DNA from: Prosthecobacter sp.
Lineage (GTDB): Bacteria; Verrucomicrobiota; Verrucomicrobiia; Verrucomicrobiales; Verrucomicrobiaceae
Direction: 5' to 3'
Length of the DNA stretch: 64,000 bases
Assembly: GCA_017853885.1 (NCBI GenBank)
Contig: JAFMIR010000013.1
Coordinates: 1-64,000, forward strand
Shown here: positions 61,394 through 64,000 of the stretch, piece by piece
Layout of the letters: every line of letters begins with the position of its first letter
Position numbering within the stretch: the stretch's first letter is position 1
Notes under the pieces: model-generated
Seen by the model: only the letters and a program-made list of their open reading frames with translations
Database searches by the model: none
Told to the model about the DNA's origin: nothing
Made by a program: the position numbers and the translations under genes

Positions 61394-62205
61394 GCCCGCA
61401 GCCTCCTTTCGATCTCACGCGCGGCTTTCATCACCTCGACCGCCACTTTCGGAAAACGTGCCTTCGGCATGCGTCCAGCCACCGCGGAGGCCCAAATCAC
61501 CGCCAGCAGGTGATTCGGCCGGTCAAACACCGGCGCAGCCACGCAATGAATGCCTTCGTCCGCCTCGCCCCAGTCCGTGCCATAGCCCAGCTTCACCACG
61601 CGCTCACATTCTTGCCGCAGCGCCTCCTTCGTGGTGATCGTGCGCGCGGTGAAACGCGCCAGCTTCAATCGCTGGATCGTGCGCTCGCACGACTTCGGAT
61701 GCTGAAAAGCCAGCAGCACCTTGCCGGGAGCGTTATTGTGCAGCGGAAAGCGCAGCCCGATCTCCACGCAGATGCGCACCGCCTGCGTGCTCTCCACCTG
61801 CTCGATGACCACACCTTCATCGCCGATGGGAATGCCAAGCTGCACCGTCTCGCCCACCGTATCCCGCAGCGACCGCATCGGTTCCAATGCACACTCCACC
61901 AAGCTCACGCGCCCCACGCGCGGATGCCCCAGACGGAGCAGTTTGCCCGTCAGTCGGATGATCATCGTCGCCTCATCCCGCTCCACATAACCGCGCACCA
62001 TCAGCGTCTGTAGCAAGCGTGAGGTCGAGTTTTTCGGACTACCGATCACACGACTGATCTCCGACAAACTCATCCCCTCCGGCCTCGCATCCAGCGCCTC
62101 CAGGACCGCCAGCCCCCGATCCAGCGCCGGAGCCTCAATGTTTGCACCCGCAGCGCTCTTGGAACGCTTCTGTGCCGTATTTGGAACGTGTTCTATGGGT
62201 GTCAC
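61390..62205 (-). CDS. IclR-family transcriptional regulator (GTG start), first gene of the PSD1 operon
   Basis: 271 aa; ALDRGLAVLEALDARPEGMSLSEISRVIGSPKNSTSRLLQTL HTH; NNAPGKVLLAF, WGEADEGIHCVAAPVFD. 4-bp overlap with the PSD1 gene. Confidence 0.94.
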   Translation of the reverse strand: MTPIEHVPNTAQKRSKSAAGANIEAPALDRGLAVLEALDARPEGMSLSEISRVIGSPKNSTSRLLQTLMVRGYVERDEATMIIRLTGKLLRLGHPRVGRVSLVECALEPMRSLRDTVGETVQLGIPIGDEGVVIEQVESTQAVRICVEIGLRFPLHNNAPGKVLLAFQHPKSCERTIQRLKLARFTARTITTKEALRQECERVVKLGYGTDWGEADEGIHCVAAPVFDRPNHLLAVIWASAVAGRMPKARFPKVAVEVMKAAREIERRLRA

Positions 62206-62536
62206 GAGCCTAATACCCGCAACACTAAAATTTCTTGCACAGAAGTTTCACGGAAGGATCCCACGCACGGTCCACGAGTCCGTCACTTCCGCTTCGGGAA
62301 AGGCATGCGATGCTTGGTGGGCCCTCGATGGATTCATCCTGAAAATCACATACTGAGCCCTGCGAGAGTCTCATTGTTGCTGGTGCCAAACTTGCTGGTC
62401 TCCACGCCCATCTCCTGCAGCAGCTTGGCCGAATCGGAAAAATCGTCCTCCCAACGGGAGAGATCGGCAGCGCCCAGAAGAGGGGGCATCATGAGCAGGA
62501 TGGCAGGATTTCTCATGGAATGCAGGCTGAGTTTTC

Positions 62537-63922
62537 TCAAGCATCAGTGAAAGGACCTGCACCGAGAGAGGCGAGCTTTTCCCGCACGCGAACACCGTCG
62601 ATCTCAGCGACGCGGGTCTTTTCCTTCAGCGCCAGAGCGGCGGCGACGCCGGCGGCCTCGCCCATGGCCATGGCGGTGACGGTGACGCGGGTGGAGGCAT
62701 GGGCGCCGCGTGTAGCGCTGTGGCAGCGGCCGGCGACGAGCAAGTTCTCGATTTTTTGCGGCACGAGCGAGCGGTAGGGGATGTCGTAGGGCTCCGGCTG
62801 GACCTTCTTCGGATCAAAATCATTCGCGCTGCCGACCACGGTCTTGTTGGGATGCAGGTCGAGATACCAGCAACCGGTGGCGATGGCGTCATCAAAGCGC
62901 CGCGCCTTCATGAGATCGTCCTCGCTCAGCACATGCTGACCGAGGATGCGGCGGGACTCGCGCACGCCGATCCAGGGATAGGCCTCCATGAAGTAGGCGT
63001 CCTTGAAGGCGAGCACGTCTTGCTTCCAGGCACGGAACATCGCATGCGCATCGGCGCGGCCCTGCATCTCGGCACGGGAGAGATCGGCGGCATCGGTGGG
63101 ATTGGCGGGCACGCGCACGCCGTGGACATAGACCTCGTTCTTGCCGAAGAGGAACATCACGCCCGGCCCATAGTAGTGAGGCAGCTCGCCGCGCTCCTGG
63201 GCCGCCTTCAGTGCGGCACGGCAGGCTCCACCGATGGTCGCATCGGCCGCCACGTTGTTGATGCGGAAATGCAGGGTGAGTGGCTGCACCTCGGCATTTT
63301 GCTCAAAAGGCGCGCCCGCCCAGGCGGCCACATCGGCATCACCAGAGCAGTCGATGACAACTTTCGGCTTTACAGTCACAAGGCCGTCTTTGTTCGCGAT
63401 GGTGACGCTCACGATGCGGCCGCCGCTGCTTTGCGCATCACACATGAAGCTGTTGAAGAGCACGCTGAGGTGGTTCTTCTGCTCCTGAAACAGACGATCG
63501 AGCAGCAACTTGAACTCGAAGGTGTTCGGGATGGTGGGATTGTGCTTCGACACGGTCTGCGCATCCGGGGCGCAAACACCGGACTTCGAGAGCATCTCCA
63601 ACGCGATGCCGCGCACGACGATTCGCTTCGTGTCGATGTGGGCGATACCATCGAAGTATGGCAAACCCACGCTGGTGATGATGCCACCGGCGAAGGGGGC
63701 CTTCTCCACCAACAGCGTCTTCGCCCCGGCGCGAGCCGCCGCCAGAGCGGCAGCACTTCCCGCACAGCCACCACCGCAGACGAGCACGTCCGTCTCGATG
63801 ACCCTGCGGTCTCTGGCAGACTTTGGACCCTCGACGGCGATCGCTGATGCCGCGGACGCGACTCCGCCGATCGCGGAGGTCTGGATGAAAGTGCGGCGCG
63901 TTTGGGTAGGTGCGGCAGTCAT
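62537..63922 (-). CDS. FAD-dependent oxidoreductase (FAD-dependent-oxidored family), TAT signal
   Basis: 461 aa; TRRTFIQTSAIGGVASAASA; DVLVCGGGCAGSAAALAAARAGAKTLLVEKAPFAGGIITSVG; DCSGDADVAAWAG; LLVAGRCHSATRGAHASTRVTVTAMAMGEAAGVAA. Confidence 0.94.
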   Translation of the reverse strand: MTAAPTQTRRTFIQTSAIGGVASAASAIAVEGPKSARDRRVIETDVLVCGGGCAGSAAALAAARAGAKTLLVEKAPFAGGIITSVGLPYFDGIAHIDTKRIVVRGIALEMLSKSGVCAPDAQTVSKHNPTIPNTFEFKLLLDRLFQEQKNHLSVLFNSFMCDAQSSGGRIVSVTIANKDGLVTVKPKVVIDCSGDADVAAWAGAPFEQNAEVQPLTLHFRINNVAADATIGGACRAALKAAQERGELPHYYGPGVMFLFGKNEVYVHGVRVPANPTDAADLSRAEMQGRADAHAMFRAWKQDVLAFKDAYFMEAYPWIGVRESRRILGQHVLSEDDLMKARRFDDAIATGCWYLDLHPNKTVVGSANDFDPKKVQPEPYDIPYRSLVPQKIENLLVAGRCHSATRGAHASTRVTVTAMAMGEAAGVAAALALKEKTRVAEIDGVRVREKLASLGAGPFTDA

Positions 63923-64000
63923 ATCAGTGAAATAGACTAAACCTTACGCTCATGCCTCCTACTTATTGGCGTCAAAGACTGTTCGAAATGCGACAAGACA

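Noticed and set aside
62699-63847. 382-aa + strand ORF
   Set aside because: Antisense shadow of the FAD-dependent oxidoreductase.

Overview
The window looks like a chromosomal segment from a Verrucomicrobia-like (PVC group) bacterium. This is inferred from gene content and the 16S rRNA fragment, not from a database search. At the left edge is the 5' end of a 16S rRNA gene on the minus strand, preceded by a structured leader. The first ~43 kb is mainly housekeeping and metabolic: cupin, ceramidase-like, esterase, Ogt, LpxI, TatD/EboC-like hydrolase, MoeB/ThiF-rhodanese, NUDIX, DJ-1/PfpI, lipid kinase, RsuA-type pseudouridine synthase, CorC/HlyC-type CBS protein, S14, ThiG, HemQ, DUF502, SMP-30, CtaB-SCO-DUF420, TauE, aconitase, tRNA-Gly(UCC), an Hsp70, assimilatory sulfite reductase, a Fur-sufC-sufB-sufD cluster and a squalene-hopene-cyclase family protein. 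From ~43 to 64 kb it is accessory and planctomycete-like: three modules built from PSD/DUF1549/DUF1553- or DUF1592-type cytochromes with DUF1501/DUF1552 proteins, two with LysR or IclR regulators next to them, plus an FAD-dependent oxidoreductase. The observations most worth a second look are: (1) a ~167-bp full-length imperfect palindrome with TA ends (MITE/REP-like) between the sulfite reductase and sufD genes; (2) two decayed PVC gene remnants, a PSD1 cytochrome at ~4.68-5.02 kb and a DUF1501 C-terminus at ~48.76-48.95 kb; (3) a Fur/PerR-box-like palindrome in front of the fur-suf cluster; (4) an unannotated 25-aa single-TM small ORF; (5) dispersed short repeats (an 'ATTCG-CATTC' family, one copy in-frame inside the terpene cyclase gene, and a 19-bp-arm 'CTCACGCAAAGGCGCAAAG' stem-loop). 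No CRISPR array, intact transposase, integrase or obvious defence system was seen.
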